From: Leptobrachium leishanense
Lineage: Eukaryota; Chordata; Amphibia; Anura; Megophryidae
Reading direction: 5' to 3'
Length of the DNA: 64,000 nucleotides
Assembly (NCBI GenBank): GCA_009667805.1
Contig: CM019063.1
Coordinates: 409,858,626-409,922,625 of the forward strand
Below, piece by piece: positions 33,735 to 44,886 of the stretch. Within the stretch, counting starts at the first letter, position 1. Every line of letters starts with the position of its first letter. The notes under the pieces were generated by a model, which had not been told where the DNA came from, ran no database searches, and saw nothing but the letters and a program-made list of their open reading frames with translations. The position numbers and the translations under genes were made by a program.

Positions 33735-34190
33735 TCTGGGTATCCTCATTTCTTCCTATGGGCTCCGATATAATTTCTATGCCAACGACACCCAAATCCA
33801 CCTTTCCTCTCCTGATCGCTCTCCTCCCGTGCTGGACAGTGTTACTGCCGGCCTGTCGGCTGTCTCCGACTGCATGATTTCTCGTTACCTAAAGCTTAAC
33901 CTCTCGAAAACTGAACTTCTCCCTTTAAAACTAACATTCCTACACACATTTCCCTTCAGGTGAATTGTGCCACCATTACGTCTTCCTCTCAGGCTTGCTG
34001 CCTAAGGGTCCTCTTGGACTCTGATCTAACCTTTACTCCTCACATTTAGTCACCTAACCAAATCCTGCTGCTTCCACCTAAAAAACATTGAACGCGTCTG
34101 TCCCTTTCTTAAACAGGACTCTACTAAAATGCTCATAGAAGCGCTTATCCTCTCCCGCCTTGACTACTGTAACCCCTTTCTCTCTGGCCT
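33735..34190 (+). pseudogene. LINE reverse transcriptase fragment (CR1/L2-like)
   Basis: Reading across frames gives FYANDTQIHLSS, a decayed RT active-site motif (YADDT in the family), then LSAVSDCMISRYLKLNLSKT and a downstream LLDSDLTFTPHI block. These are typical of CR1/L2-type LINE ORF2. Stops and frameshifts are frequent and only the late palm/thumb part remains. Clade by style only. Confidence 0.7.
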
Positions 34191-34360
34191 TAACCCCTTC
34201 ACTGCTGAGCCATGTCACCGCTGTGTGCGGAGCTAATTTTTACCGCTTTTGCTCATCAGGTTTAAACGCGATTTGAAGCCACGTTATATATCCCTTTATT
34301 TCGGCAGACTTGGCAGATTCAGAATATATCATTATTATACGTATACGTACGTAGTGGGGT
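34191..34360 (+). mobile_element. Fragment of a piggyBac-type element (left end)
   Basis: TTAACCCCTTCACTGCTGAG, then GCTCATCAGGTTTAAACGCG and GGCAGACTTGGCAGATTCAG, closely match the left part of the element at 40034-41600. The right part is missing. Confidence 0.65.
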
Positions 34361-35367
34361 TTTTTCAGCCGTACTGAGTACCGGTACCTACCGCCTGAGT
34401 ACTGGCACTTTTAAAAAAAATATGTTGTGAGAAACGTGGCCTCCACGGGCACCCGGCTCCTGGTTTGCATGTGGGGGTGGGTCTCCAGCTCGCAGGCTGA
34501 AAGGGGACCCTGGAGGGATTCACAGACAGGCAGGCAGAGCCCAGGAACTTTTTCAAAGCCCTTTATTTCCCCCTTCATTTCCTCTGTGTGGGGCTGAGGA
34601 ATTATGGCCCCTAGAGCCCGCACAATGTGGTTTGACATCCCTGGGATTTCCACTCCATCTCCAGGAACAAATCATCAGGAGTTTCAGCAGCTCCCCCTCC
34701 CCCCTCGTTTCTGTCTGTCAGTGACCAGAAAAAAAAGCAGGAGTGCAGAGCAGACAGCCAGGAGCAGGTATGGACAGAGGGGGTTTTCACAGAGCACCAA
34801 AATGTCAGACATTTTGCTGCTCTGTCGTTCCATGCCTTTCAGTGATTTCAATTCAAAAGATCTTGCAGTGAATTCAGCATTCACCGCAGGGTCCACGAAG
34901 TGCACTGAACGCTGAGCCGTTGAAGCCCACCAATCAGCCTCCAAAAACCTCCAAGCCGCTGAACGCAGCCAACGATTAGTCGAAGGTAGCTGAACGCCAC
35001 CGAACTGGTAAGAAATAAAAAAAAAAACTCTGAACTCTGCTATACTTCAAAAGGTGTTTAATTTTTTTTATAATTCTTTATTTTTCCATATTTCAAAAAC
35101 AAAAAGTGCATCATACAACAAAAACACATTCTTAGAGACTGCTACTGGTTAGCCCTGAGAAGCCCCTGCCAAGACCGCAGGGAGGGGTCCCCCAAGAGGG
35201 GGAGAAGAAAAAATGATAAGATCAAAGATAACACAAACATAGAGGAAAGGAAAAGAGGAAGAGACCACGGGGGAAGGGGAGGAGGGGGAAGGGGATAGGG
35301 TGCCGCCCCAAAAGGAGTAAAAAATCCAGATATCATAACCCGCCAGAAAAATCAAACAGTCCAGCCC

Positions 35368-37440
35368 TCAGCCCACATCAAATTCCAACCAGGGGTTCCA
35401 GATCTTACTATGTTGGGGCATGGTGTCATGTACAAGAGCCGATAAACGGTCCATGTCCATATTGTCTCTGATCCGAAGGTGCACTTGTGCCAGAGACGGA
35501 AGGGACATAGATCTCCATCCTTGGGCCACCGCTCTTCTAGCAGCCAAGACCAGTTTATGCAACAGCTTATTCTCTGGTCTCGATAGGGTTTCCTGGGTGC
35601 GGTGAAGAAGGAAAGTCCATGGGTCGAAAGCCACTCCACACTGCAGGACCTCTTGGATCAGGGCATGAATCTGATGCCAAAAGCAACGTATCAGGGGGCA
35701 CGTCCACCACATGTGGTAAAACGAGCCCTTAATGCCGCAACCTCTCCAGCATAAGTCAGAGGAAGCCCCGTCCATGTGAGAAAGCTGTGAGGGGGTAACA
35801 TACCAGCAAAACAACATCTTGTAAGCCTGTTCCTGGTGGGCCACGTTGATGGAGCAGTGTGCCACATTGTCCCAAATATCCTCCCATTCTTCACTGGGCA
35901 GGGCACCCCCCACATCTCTCTCCCAGCGTGCGACATAAGTTGGGTCCCCCCATATCGGAGAACCTGAACAGAGGGAGTCATATAGCGAAGAGATCATCGA
36001 TTTCGTGATGCGAGCGTCATTACAGCGAGCTTCAAACGCCGTCAAGGAAGACGTGGCGGCCGTACGGACCTCTGGCGTCCGCGCATAGTCCATAACCTGT
36101 AAGTAGCGAAAGAAGTCCGCCGGTCCAACCGGACCTCTGTGTTGAATGTCCGCAAACTGAAGCGGTGCACCCGCTGAGTAGAGGTGGTGAATCCTCTGAA
36201 GGCCCAAGTCCTCCAGATTCACAAAAGGGCGAAGGCATAGGCCCGGTGGAAACTTCCGATTGCGGAGGAAGGGCATCATAGCAGAATGTTCTTTAGCAAA
36301 AGTGAAGCAACGGTTCACCTTGTCCCAAATTTGTAGAGAGTTAATGGTGGCAGTGCAGGTGGAGCGAAGGATTGGACGATAGGATTTGGGAAGCCAAAAA
36401 TAGAATTGCGGCAACTCAGGAGCAAAGAGATGCGACTCCAAGTCCGCCCAACGGTGCGTACCAGGTGGTGCATGAAAGGTAACAAACTGTGCTAGTTGGG
36501 CAGCATGGTAATATTGTAACAAACTTGGAACTCCCAAACCTCCCACCGCCCTCGGTCTATGTAACACCCTTCTAGCCACCCTGTGTCGTTTATTATGCCA
36601 GATGAACCGGTCCACATGGGACTGTAGATGCGCCAACGAGGCCGGAGGGACAGGTACCGGGAGGGTTTGGAACAGGTATATGATTCGGGGGAGTAGATTC
36701 ATTTTCACGCTAGCAATACGACCCACCCAGGAGACATTAAAGGCATCCCACGTGTCCATATCAGCTATAAGACGTTGAATCAGTACATCATACATCTAAT
36801 CAGGGCTGCGGGATCACTGGTCAGCTTCACTCCCAGATATGTGAGAGAGGAGGTGGAGAATTGGAACCCCGTAAGGATACGCAACCACTCGACCTCCGTT
36901 GTCAGAATTCCTACTGGCATTGCACGAGATTTATCTAAATTGATCTTAAACCCGGAAACTTCCGAGAAATCGCGAAGAAGGGAAAGCAAATGGGGCACAG
37001 ATTGGACCGGGTCCGTGATGGTCAGGAGAAGGTCGTCCGCATACGCTGACACCAGGAATTCCTCCCCTCCAACCTGTAAGCCCGTGATGGACGTGGAGGA
37101 CCGTAATTTATCCAGCAGGGGCTCAAGGGCCAGAGCGAAGAGCATGGGTGACAGGGGGCAACCCTGCCGTGTTCCGTTACCTATGGGGAAGGATTCCGGG
37201 GAGGCCCCTGTGGTGATTATTTTCGTAAGGGGGGGGGGTCATAAAGGACCCGGATAGCTGCACAAAAGCTAGGGGGAAAACCCCAATGCTCCAGTAGGTG
37301 AAACAAGTAAGGCCAGCCCACCCTGTCGAACACCTTCTCCGCATCCAGAGAGAGGAGCAGAGAAGGCGTCCCCGTCTCGCGAGCTCTCTCGATCAGGACC
37401 ACATTTCTCCTTGTATTTTCGTATGCCTCCCAGCGTGGTA
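35368..37440 (-). pseudogene. LINE ORF2 remnant: RT palm, thumb and C-terminal domain
   Basis: The part after the deletion begins IPRWEAYENTRRNVVLIERA and LLSLDAEKVFDRVGW (RT motif with catalytic Asp). It changes frame at the C/G run near 37230 and continues with SAYADDLLLT (YADD at 37043-37032) and GFKINLDKSRAM. It shifts again near 36785 into a 475-residue open frame (36795-35368). That frame holds the LINE thumb and C-terminal domain: SWVGRIASVKMNLLPRIIYL, GGLGVPSLLQYYHAAQLAQF and a Cys/His segment (CWRGCGIKGSFYHMWWTCPL). It ends WNPWLEFDVG. Confidence 0.88.
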
Positions 37441-37444
37441 TGAG

Positions 37445-38369
37445 CTGAGGTGCCAGGGAGGGGGACGAGAACAGGTTACCAGCGTCCGGTAAAGGAGGGC
37501 AATCCAGGCGGGTGAAGAATTGCTGCGGGTCAGATTGTAAATTTAAAGTTGAGGTTTTACCGCCAGCGAAGGCCAAGAGCTTGAACGGGAAGCCCCAGGC
37601 ATAGCGGATGTTATGACGGCCCAGGTGGGCTGTGATGGGGCGCCAGGCCCTTCGACGCTGCAAGGTCTCCGGTGCCAGATCCTGAAACAGGGCGAGCTTT
37701 ACTTCTTCATACACCAGTTCCACTTCTCTGCTTTTACGCATGACTTCCTCCTTGACTGTGTAATAATGAAGGCGAAATATGACATCGCGTGGTTGTTGGA
37801 AGTCAGCCTGGGGAGCTCTCAGTGCTCTGTGAATCCTGTCCATGAGTAACCTGGCCGGGGGCACCTCCGGAACCAAGCGTTTAAGAAGGCCCAACACAGT
37901 CTCGTGTAGCTCACGCGTCTGTATAGACTCGGGCAATCCCCGCAGGCGTATGTTGTTGCGGCGGGATCTATTGGCGACATCCTCAAGGGCAAGTTCCAAA
38001 CGGTCCATGCGGTGAGATAATGTGTCAGTCGTGCGCGCCAGCGTATTGTGAGCCGCCACGAGGTCCCCCGTGCCGTCCTCCAGTTTCCCAATGCGTAGGC
38101 CCAAGGCCCCCACTTGCGCACGTACGATTGGCTATTTTGGCTATGTCCATCGCCAGACTCGCCTGCATGTCACCCATCCTGGCCAAAATCTGGGTGATAT
38201 CAGCTCTAGACGCTGGTTGGGACCCCCCTGGGTCCAAGTCCAAGCCTGTCTCCGCGCTGCGGTTCCGGCCGCCATCTTGGCTGTCTTCCAGCCCGCGGCG
38301 CTGGAAAATTGGCGCCACCACTGGGGTCGGGGGATCCTGTTTTTTGCCACCTCGGGTGGTCCCCGGCAT
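37445..38369 (-). pseudogene. LINE ORF1 (L1-type RNA-binding protein), frameshifted
   Basis: L1-type ORF1 protein coats LINE RNA. The likely start (38369, MPGTTRGGKKQD) gives an N-terminal region with SRADITQILARMGDMQASLA. A one-base frameshift near 38115-38125 moves into the frame with a coiled coil (NTLARTTDTLSHRMDRLELA), then the RNA-recognition part (SRRNNIRLRGLPES, MDRIHRALRAP) and the C-terminal domain (LFQDLAPETLQRRRAWRPIT, IRYAWGFPFKL). The frame runs on without a stop into RT sequence at about 37440. Confidence 0.85.
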
Positions 38370-38865
38370 GCTCCCGGTAAGGGGGGGTTGAAATGGTGAG
38401 TCAGATTGATCTTTGTGCTGCTGCTATGCTCCATCTTGATAGCTAGGTGCGGGAGCTCCTACACCATGCGTCTGGCTCGGTCGGCGTCCAGACTCCGCCC
38501 CCCAAAAGGTGTTTAAAACCATAAAAAAGGCATGAAAATGTGTGGAAATAATAAAAATAGGTCCTATAGAAAATAATAAAACTGTCTGTTACAGAACAAA
38601 AAAAATAAATATTGTTCCCAGAGTCACCACTGGTAATATGGCTGTGTATGGGTATCAGTGAGTGTCTGTACCTGCAGCCTGTCATTGCTGGTGGTTCTCA
38701 GTGACAAAGCATGTGCCAAAGCGCAGGATATTGCTGTGCTGTGTCAGTCAGGCGTTACCATGACGACAGGCCCTGTGCAATGTTCTGGGGAGAGTGAGTG
38801 TATCGAGCACAGCCTGAGATTAGGTACGTCTCTGTCTGTCACTGCGAACCCAACACCAGCTTTTA

Positions 38866-39284
38866 AGCTAGGGTCAGACAAAAGCATTTTTCCCCGCAAA
38901 CGTGAAAAAGTGCGTCCGAACGCATTGACGTAGTTTTTCACGGAATGCGCAAAAACGGTCAGACGACGCACATTTTCAGGCGTGATTTTGTACGGATCGT
39001 CAATAAAACTCTTTTTGCGTCTGGACGTTATGTAGGCTGGACATTAGCAGCGTCTGACATCTCCTAATCACGCAAAGACGCAGCTATGCCGCAGCTGCGC
39101 ACCCAGTACTAGCGGTTCAGCATTCTCAGAAAAATGCGTTCAAATTCCACTTGCGTTGCACGGCCGGACTTTTGTGCGGCCGTACATCGTATATTGGCCA
39201 TCATTGCCCGTCATCTGCTGCTAGTGCGGTCGTAATTAGGTGCGCCAGAACGCACGTCAAACGTGCGCTGGTCTGACCCCAGCC
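38866..39284. mobile_element. PIF/Harbinger-like MITE, copy 4
   Basis: Ends AGCTAGGGTCAGAC and GTCTGACCCCAGCC, with TTA on both sides (38863-38865 and 39285-39287). Confidence 0.82.
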
Positions 39285-39640
39285 TTAAATCAAAACTGGT
39301 AGAGTGCCCCCCCCCCGAAACCTGTGTCTGGATCTGCCCCTGAGCCACACGACTGGCAGTGTTCCCACTAGTGCCGCGTGTGCCTCCCTCCTCAGTCCTC
39401 TGAAGGCTGTGACGCGGCCTACAGCGGAGATCTCGCGAGAGCGTGTCCCAGCCTTCAGAGGGCTCAGGAGGTGGCCGCGTGCAGGAGCACTCCTGAGCTG
39501 CTCAGAGGAACACGCAGCCCTGAGGCTAGGCAAGTATAATTCTGGGGGTCCCTGCCTGGCTATCATTCATTCTGAGGGCATGTGCCTAGTTTTAATTCAT
39601 TCTGGGGGTCTGCCTGGTTATACACGATTCCCGGGGGGGG
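39285..39640 (-). mobile_element. hAT-like end fragment (GTCTGGATCTGCCCCTG)
   Basis: TGTCTGGATCTGCCCCTG near 39324 is the reverse complement of the hAT-type end near 16523, with the same neighbouring C/G run. The rest is GC-rich with a loose repeat (ATTCATTCTGGGGGTC) up to 39640. The other end is not identified. Confidence 0.5.
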
Positions 39641-39649
39641 GGGGGGTTT

Positions 39650-39661
39650 GTGTATATATAT

Positions 39662-39710
<49 letters not shown>
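39650..39710. repeat. TA microsatellite
   Basis: About 28 TA units with one interruption, preceded by a run of 14 G. Confidence 0.95.
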
Positions 39711-39717
<7 letters not shown>

Positions 39718-40033
39718 TAACAGTGTGTGTAAATGCACGTATTTGTCTTTAAACCGGCTGCTGTGTGTAGTGTAAAAGTCTGCGTCTGTGTTCTTGTCGC
39801 AGTCTGGCGTTGACCCCTTGCCCTGTACCCAAAAGGCTGATATTGCTCATAGAAAATATAACCACAAAGGCTCTATGTGATGTGCTGGTTAAAAAAAAAT
39901 TGAATTGAGGACTCGTTCCATTTGGGGGGAATTATGTGATTTTTAGCAAACACCCCCATAGAAAAAAATCATTAGTGCAGCATCATTGTTCACATTAGAA
40001 TTGAAAAGGAAACCATTTTAATGGAGTATCCCT

Positions 40034-41600
40034 TTAACCTTTTCGCTGCTGAGGCATTTCACGCCTGTGTGCTGAGGTCATTTTTACTGCTTTCGCTCAT
40101 CATGTTTAGGCTAGGGTCAGACGAACGCATTTTTATGTTGTCTGTGAAAAAGTGCGTTCGAACGAATGGACGCATTTTTTCACAGAATACGTGATAGTGG
40201 TCATACTATGCGCATTTTCGTCCGTGATTTTGTACGGATCATCAATAAAACACTTTTTGTGTCTGGACGTTATGTTGGCCGGACATGAGCAGCGTCTGAC
40301 GTCTCCTAATCACGCACACACGCCGCTAGCGGACGCAGCGCACTCTGTACGTCAGTACCTGCGGTTTCACGTTCTCGAAAAAATGCGTTCATTTTCCACT
40401 TGCGTTGCGCAGCCGGACTTTTGTGCGACCGTACCTGGTATATTGGCCGTCATTGCCTGTCATCTGCTGCTAGTGCGGCCGTGATTAAGTGCGCCTGCAC
40501 GCGCGTTCGCACTGCCTCAGTCTGACCCTAGCCTAAACCGCGTTTTGAAGCCTTATTTTATTATATGACCCAGACAAATTATAGATCTTTTTTCCAGCAG
40601 ACTCGGCAGATTCATAATATATCATTATTATATGTATACATCATGTCCGGTCTTTATATTATAACAAAAAAAATGCAATAAATTTGAATTCTCAATTTAC
40701 AACGTGTAAAGTGTTTTTTTTGTTTTTTTCCACATTTTAACATGCGAGCGTTTGCGGTTATACTTTCTATGGGTTGCGCTTGTTAAAAAAAAATTAGAAA
40801 TGGGGTCTTGTTACATTTTTTGGGGGAAAATTACGCGATTTTTAACAAACTCACCCCATACAAAAATCGTTAGTGCAGCATCATTGTTCACATAATTGAA
40901 ATGGGAACAATATTGCTGTATTAACAAAACAAAAAAAAAGTGGGTTTTTTTGTATTTTTTTTCTATTACATTTTACATGGCCATGCTCTGGCCGATCCAA
41001 CGATACCAAGATACCAATCATTAACCCCTAGCTGCCATGGATCTGGAGACGGGGGTTCCAATGAACCCCCTATCTCCACCATTGGTGGCAGCAAGGGGTT
41101 AACTCCAGGACTGACGTCATCGCGCTATGCACGATGACGCCAGCCATCAGGGGGAGTTCCCGGAGGCTTGGCGAACATCCAAGATGTCTGCCAGCTCCGG
41201 GAGAGGATCACGATCCGGCGCTTTTCGGCACTGAATCGTGATCCGGCACCCAAGGGGCTAAAGCCAGCCACCGTTTGGAAGGGCAGGCTGTGCCCTTCCA
41301 AATGGTGCCTGACTTTCACAGCTGGCCCCCGGCGATCGGGAGGGAGGTCCGAAGGACCTCCCCCTCCCAGGCACCTCCTCCGCACTCGCGGGGGGCACCA
41401 GAAATAGATGTCATCGCGCCGTGTGATGACATCTATTGTCCCCGCCGGGATCCCAGAGTGCCGGGTTGACATCCAAGATGTCAGCCCGCACCGGGGAGGG
41501 GGGGGCAGCAATCGGCCAGAATCCCGGCCGATTGCTGCCTCCTGTGCTAGGACGCGCTCAGCGCGTCCATAGTACAGGTCCTTAGCAGCCAAGTGGTTAA
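40034..41600. mobile_element. piggyBac-type non-autonomous element, TTAA ends
   Basis: TTAA (40034-40037) plus CCTTTTCGCTGCTGAGGC at the left and GTCCTTAGCAGCCAAGTGG plus TTAA (41597-41600) at the right: inverted ends with CTGCTRAGG cores. The right half is a chain of hairpins (for example ATCACGATCCGGCG with CTGAATCGTGATCCGGCACC). No transposase. Interrupted by a Harbinger-like MITE at 40109-40533. Confidence 0.82.
40109..40533. mobile_element. PIF/Harbinger-like MITE, copy 5, nested
   Basis: Ends GGCTAGGGTCAGACGAACGC and GTCTGACCCTAGCC, with TTA on the left and TAA on the right. It sits inside the piggyBac-type element: GCTCATCATGT before it and AAACCGCGTTTTGAAGCC after it are adjacent in the related copy at 34191, so it inserted later. 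Confidence 0.85.
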
Positions 41601-41619
41601 TTTGTGCTTCGTATTAGAA

Positions 41620-41801
41620 CAGTGTTTCCCAAACCTGTCCTCGGGACCCTCAACCAGCCCGGATTTTGCAGATCACCTTGGGGAAAAGTAGACTGAATCC
41701 TGCAATCACTGAGCAACAATTCATATCACCTGTGCTGTGCTTCCGCTATCTGTCAAACCTGGCGAGGCGGAGGGTCCGCAGGACAGGTTTGGGAAACACT
41801 G
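41620..41801. mobile_element. hAT MITE with CAGTGTTTCCCAAACC ends
   Basis: Ends CAGTGTTTCCCAAACCTGTC and GACAGGTTTGGGAAACACTG are perfect inverted repeats. The flanks TATTAGAA and GATTAGAA match at 7 of 8 positions. The core (TTTTGCAGATCACCTTGGGG) is shared with 43188-43368. Confidence 0.88.
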
Positions 41802-41809
41802 GATTAGAA

Positions 41810-43187
41810 GAAGAACAAGCTATTCCAAGGTAGCTCATTCTTTCTGAAAAAAAAACTGACTCCCAGATCCTGGTGTTAACACTGTAAAATAAAGTGAAAA
41901 AAATCCTGCACTCACCCCTCATCCCACAGTGCGGCGTGATCCACCATTTCCTTTTGCTGTGAGCAGCAGGAGACTGGGATCAAATAGTTCCCAGCATCCC
42001 TCTGCAATACCACTAGTGAAGCTCACAGGAGAGACCCATTGCTCGCAGTGCCTCTGAGTCAGTGTAATAGCTTGGACCAATGGGAAGGCACCATTGGTCT
42101 CAAGCCATTCAAAAAAAAAAAAAGCCTCTATGGGAGGCTGGCCTCCCATGCATTGATTGAGACAGGACAGTCATGTGACGGGTCCGTGTCAGTCATGGGG
42201 TTGGGGGCTATGTGGCCTCACAGTGTCTAGGTCAGAGACGACGCAGAACCTGGGGAGCACGGAGAGCAGTAAGAGCCTGGGGAGTACTGAACCTAAACCT
42301 ATGTAACTTGTGTATATCTGGCTCTGATACTAGCCAGTGCCTCACCAGCCACTGACCTCACGTCACTGGAATTGAGGACTCGATTTGTTAACTGACATAT
42401 GCTCAGTCTGTGCATTGGCAGAGCAGAGTTGACAGGTAGCAGGCGCCTCCTCAAATCTGCCAATTAACAAATCCAAAACCCTTTATTTTCCCCAAGCATA
42501 AAAATTGTGGCCAACCTTGACCACATTAAAACGGGCGAAAACACAAACATCTCCCAGCCCTTGTGGTTATTAGATAACCCCCTTAAGTCTGCTGGGACAT
42601 GTATTTTAATTGGCGAACAAGAAAAAAAAAATACAACAAAAAAGACAGGCTGGACTGTGCAGGCAAAAGCACAGCATTGTTTGCTTATATTTTTTTATAT
42701 AAACAGTCATATATATGGTTTGATATAGACGTGCGCATGCATAAGATAATGGTATGAGCATAAATCAGGGATTGGCTGGGAGAGATCAGCCAGATTTTGG
42801 CTTTGGCAAACCTCAATGCCCACAGCTTCCAGTGGATCCAATCCAAATGGGGAATAACAGCAGATTAATAACATGGCATAAGACAAACATACAGTGTCAC
42901 GGGATAGTAATTGCAGCACTATGATGAGCACAATTACAGATAAATTGATGAGACAGTATATAATCAGTATTGCAGGAAGCAATGATACCCCTTTTAATGG
43001 CCGAACTATACATAATAAAAGACAAGCTTTCAAGAGTCTCTGCTCTTCTTCAGTTCAGAAGCAATATTGATTGGTCTGGCAGAATATAGTATGGGCAACA
43101 TAAATCCCAACAAATATAAAGTGACAGCATCAGCGGATCACTCCACCAATGTGCTGTGCTTCACGTTATCCATACTCTGCTCTGACA
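41810..43187. other. Unassigned intergenic DNA
   Basis: No gene recognised. A hammerhead-like but non-canonical segment lies at 43021-43053 (minus strand) in what appears to be an old repeat with TTTTAATGGCC and AAAGACAAGC. Confidence 0.5.
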
Positions 43188-43368
43188 CATTGGTTCCCAA
43201 CCGCGGTCCTCAGGTACCTCCTAACAGGCCAGGTTTTGCAGATCACCTTGGGGAAATGCAGACTGAATCCTGCAATCACTGAGCAGCAAAATCACCTGTG
43301 CTGTGCTTCACATATCTGGCAAACCTGACCTGTTAGGGGTACTTGAGGACCAAGGTGGGGAACCACTG
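43188..43368. mobile_element. hAT MITE related to 41620, diverged
   Basis: CATTGGTTCCCAACC and GGTGGGGAACCACTG ends, with the same internal core as 41620-41801 (GCAGATCACCTTGGGGAAA and TGAATCCTGCAATCACTGAG). No clear TSD. Confidence 0.78.
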
Positions 43369-44147
43369 AGCAACAATCTCTGGACAAACAAGTCTCCAAT
43401 CTTTGGGTGATTGTAAATACATGCAATACGAAAAACATGGCAGCATTTCCTAAGAATTATATAATTTAAGCAGTGTGACAAAAACAAACAAATCAAAGCA
43501 CGTTAGAGATACACATAAAACCAAATAAGGCCCAGATCACCATGCAGAGATGATGCTGATAGGATGACGTTATGGTAATGCAGTCATCCAATGCACAGCT
43601 CAGTAACACAGTGAATCTCATAAAATACCCATAAAGTAATGGCGTTACCCCCCGATTTGGTGATCGCAGGAATACACATACCCAGCTGTGGAGCACCCGG
43701 CGCACTGTAAACACACACACCTCTCCGCCGCCCTAGACCCTCCTCTGCGACACCACGGTGGCCTGGGCGTGAGATGCTGCCTGTGACGTGCAGACCTGCG
43801 CAAGAGTCAGAGTTTAGGGGACCAGCCAATCGCAGAGCGGGACCTCGGAAACGTGATCCGTTTGGAGTCAAACGCACAAGAGTCTACATTGGTCACTGTA
43901 TATGGGTCTCCACAATCGGAGACTGTAATACATTGGGGCTCCGGTAAAATGGCGTGAGTAATCAAATTGTTGCTGCTGTTGGAGCTAATCGGTCTATTGC
44001 TGGGGAAGCAATAAATTTGATTGGGAGTGAGGCGGGGCATTGGGTGTGCCGTTTCTCCAGTGACCTGAATAATGATTTATTAATTTTTATTTCTCAAGGT
44101 AAATATAGAGAGTGGTTCTGGTGCAAAATTTATTTATTTGCAAAGTA
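43369..44147. other. Unassigned intergenic DNA
   Basis: No gene or element ends recognised. A GC-richer patch at 43690-43870 has no supported frame. Confidence 0.45.
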
Positions 44148-44203
44148 TTTTACCAGGAAGGATACATTGAGATTTCTCTCGTTTTCAAGTATGTCCTGGG
44201 TTC
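44148..44203 (-). repeat. Inverted tail fragment of the SINE at 44271
   Basis: TTTTACCAGGAAGGATACAT and TTCAAGTATGTCCTGGG are the reverse complement of the 3' part of the SINE just downstream, so two copies lie in opposite orientation. Confidence 0.75.
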
Positions 44204-44270
44204 AAGAACATTGCAATTTTACAGTCGTTCCCGAAATACAAAGTAATAAATGCAAGATATTAAACACATA

Positions 44271-44462
44271 TTGTACCGGCTGGGTGGAGTAGAGGTAATG
44301 TCACTGCTCTGCATGGAGAGAGCCTGTGGAGTCATGGGTTCGATCCCAGCGAGCAACCTCTCCAGTAAGTGTCCTTGGGCAAGACACCTAACGGTACATA
44401 CTCGCCACCCAGGACATACTTGAAAACGAAAGAAATCTCAATGTATCCTTCCTGGTAAAATC
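44271..44462 (+). mobile_element. tRNA-derived SINE
   Basis: The head carries a polymerase III A-box-like segment (GTGGAGTAGAGGTAATG) and a near-consensus B box, GGTTCGATCCC (44337-44347), about 45 bp apart. The body contains CCTTGGGCAAGACACCTAAC, a motif frequent in animal tRNA-SINEs. The tail ends AATGTATCCTTCCTGGTAAA. It does not fold as an intact tRNA. Confidence 0.75.
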
Positions 44463-44886
44463 CTTTCACAAAATATACAGATCAACAGAAAATACATTTG
44501 TAGGAAATGTTACATGTTTACAGGTGCATTCTGTATATAGTCATTATGTTAGTAAGGAGCTCTTGAGTGACTTAAGACTGGGGGAAGATTTGATGGCGTC
44601 TGGGAGGTTATTCCATAATTGCGGTGCTCTGTAGGAAAATGAGGATCAAGCCACTTTCTTTTTGTAGGGCAGACTGACCAAGGAATAGTAGAGTTGACTC
44701 ACTGGATAGGTGAATGAGCTAGTGTATTTTTAACACTAATCAGTAAGCAGGTCTGCTGTATGCTTACAATGTGAGCTGAATACTGACCTGCAGTTAAAAC
44801 ACATTTTGAATCCTTTCCATAGGGGTTAATAAAATTTCAGGGACCGTTCTGGTTAAAATGGCATTCGTTATTAACCCCTTAAGGAC

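Larger units (their letters stand above)
35062..38502 (-). mobile_element. L1/Tx1-like LINE with internal deletion and 14-bp TSD
   Basis: Flanked by CAAAAGGTGTTTAA at 35048-35061 and 38503-38516, a perfect 14-bp TSD. On the minus strand it begins GGGGGCGGAGTCTGGACGCC, carries an ORF1 (about 38369-37450), then a reverse transcriptase and its C-terminal domain (about 37440-35368), a 3' UTR, and ends in an A-rich tail. The endonuclease domain and first RT motifs are absent, making the element about 3.4 kb. Several frameshifts show it is dead. Confidence 0.9.
34785..38640 (+). mobile_element. Family A copy split by the L1-like insertion
   Basis: The left part (about 34785-35061) has TTCACAGAGCACCAAAATG and a GCATTCACCGCAGGGTC block. 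The right part (38517 to about 38640) has AAAAAAGGCATGAAAATG and TCTGTTACAGAACA, matching interior blocks of other copies. The 14-bp duplication at the break shows that the L1 inserted here. Outer edges approximate. Confidence 0.55.

Noticed and set aside
37217..38113. ORF1-RT open frame as a novel fusion gene
   Set aside because: It is produced by a deletion in a dead LINE with a frameshift upstream and another downstream; it has a TSD and A-rich tail.
41125..41592. Minus-strand frame of 155 codons
   Set aside because: Falls in the hairpin-rich end of a non-autonomous TTAA element; no transposase motif.
44271..44360. Functional tRNA gene
   Set aside because: A and B boxes are present but no cloverleaf or acceptor stem; it is the head of a SINE.
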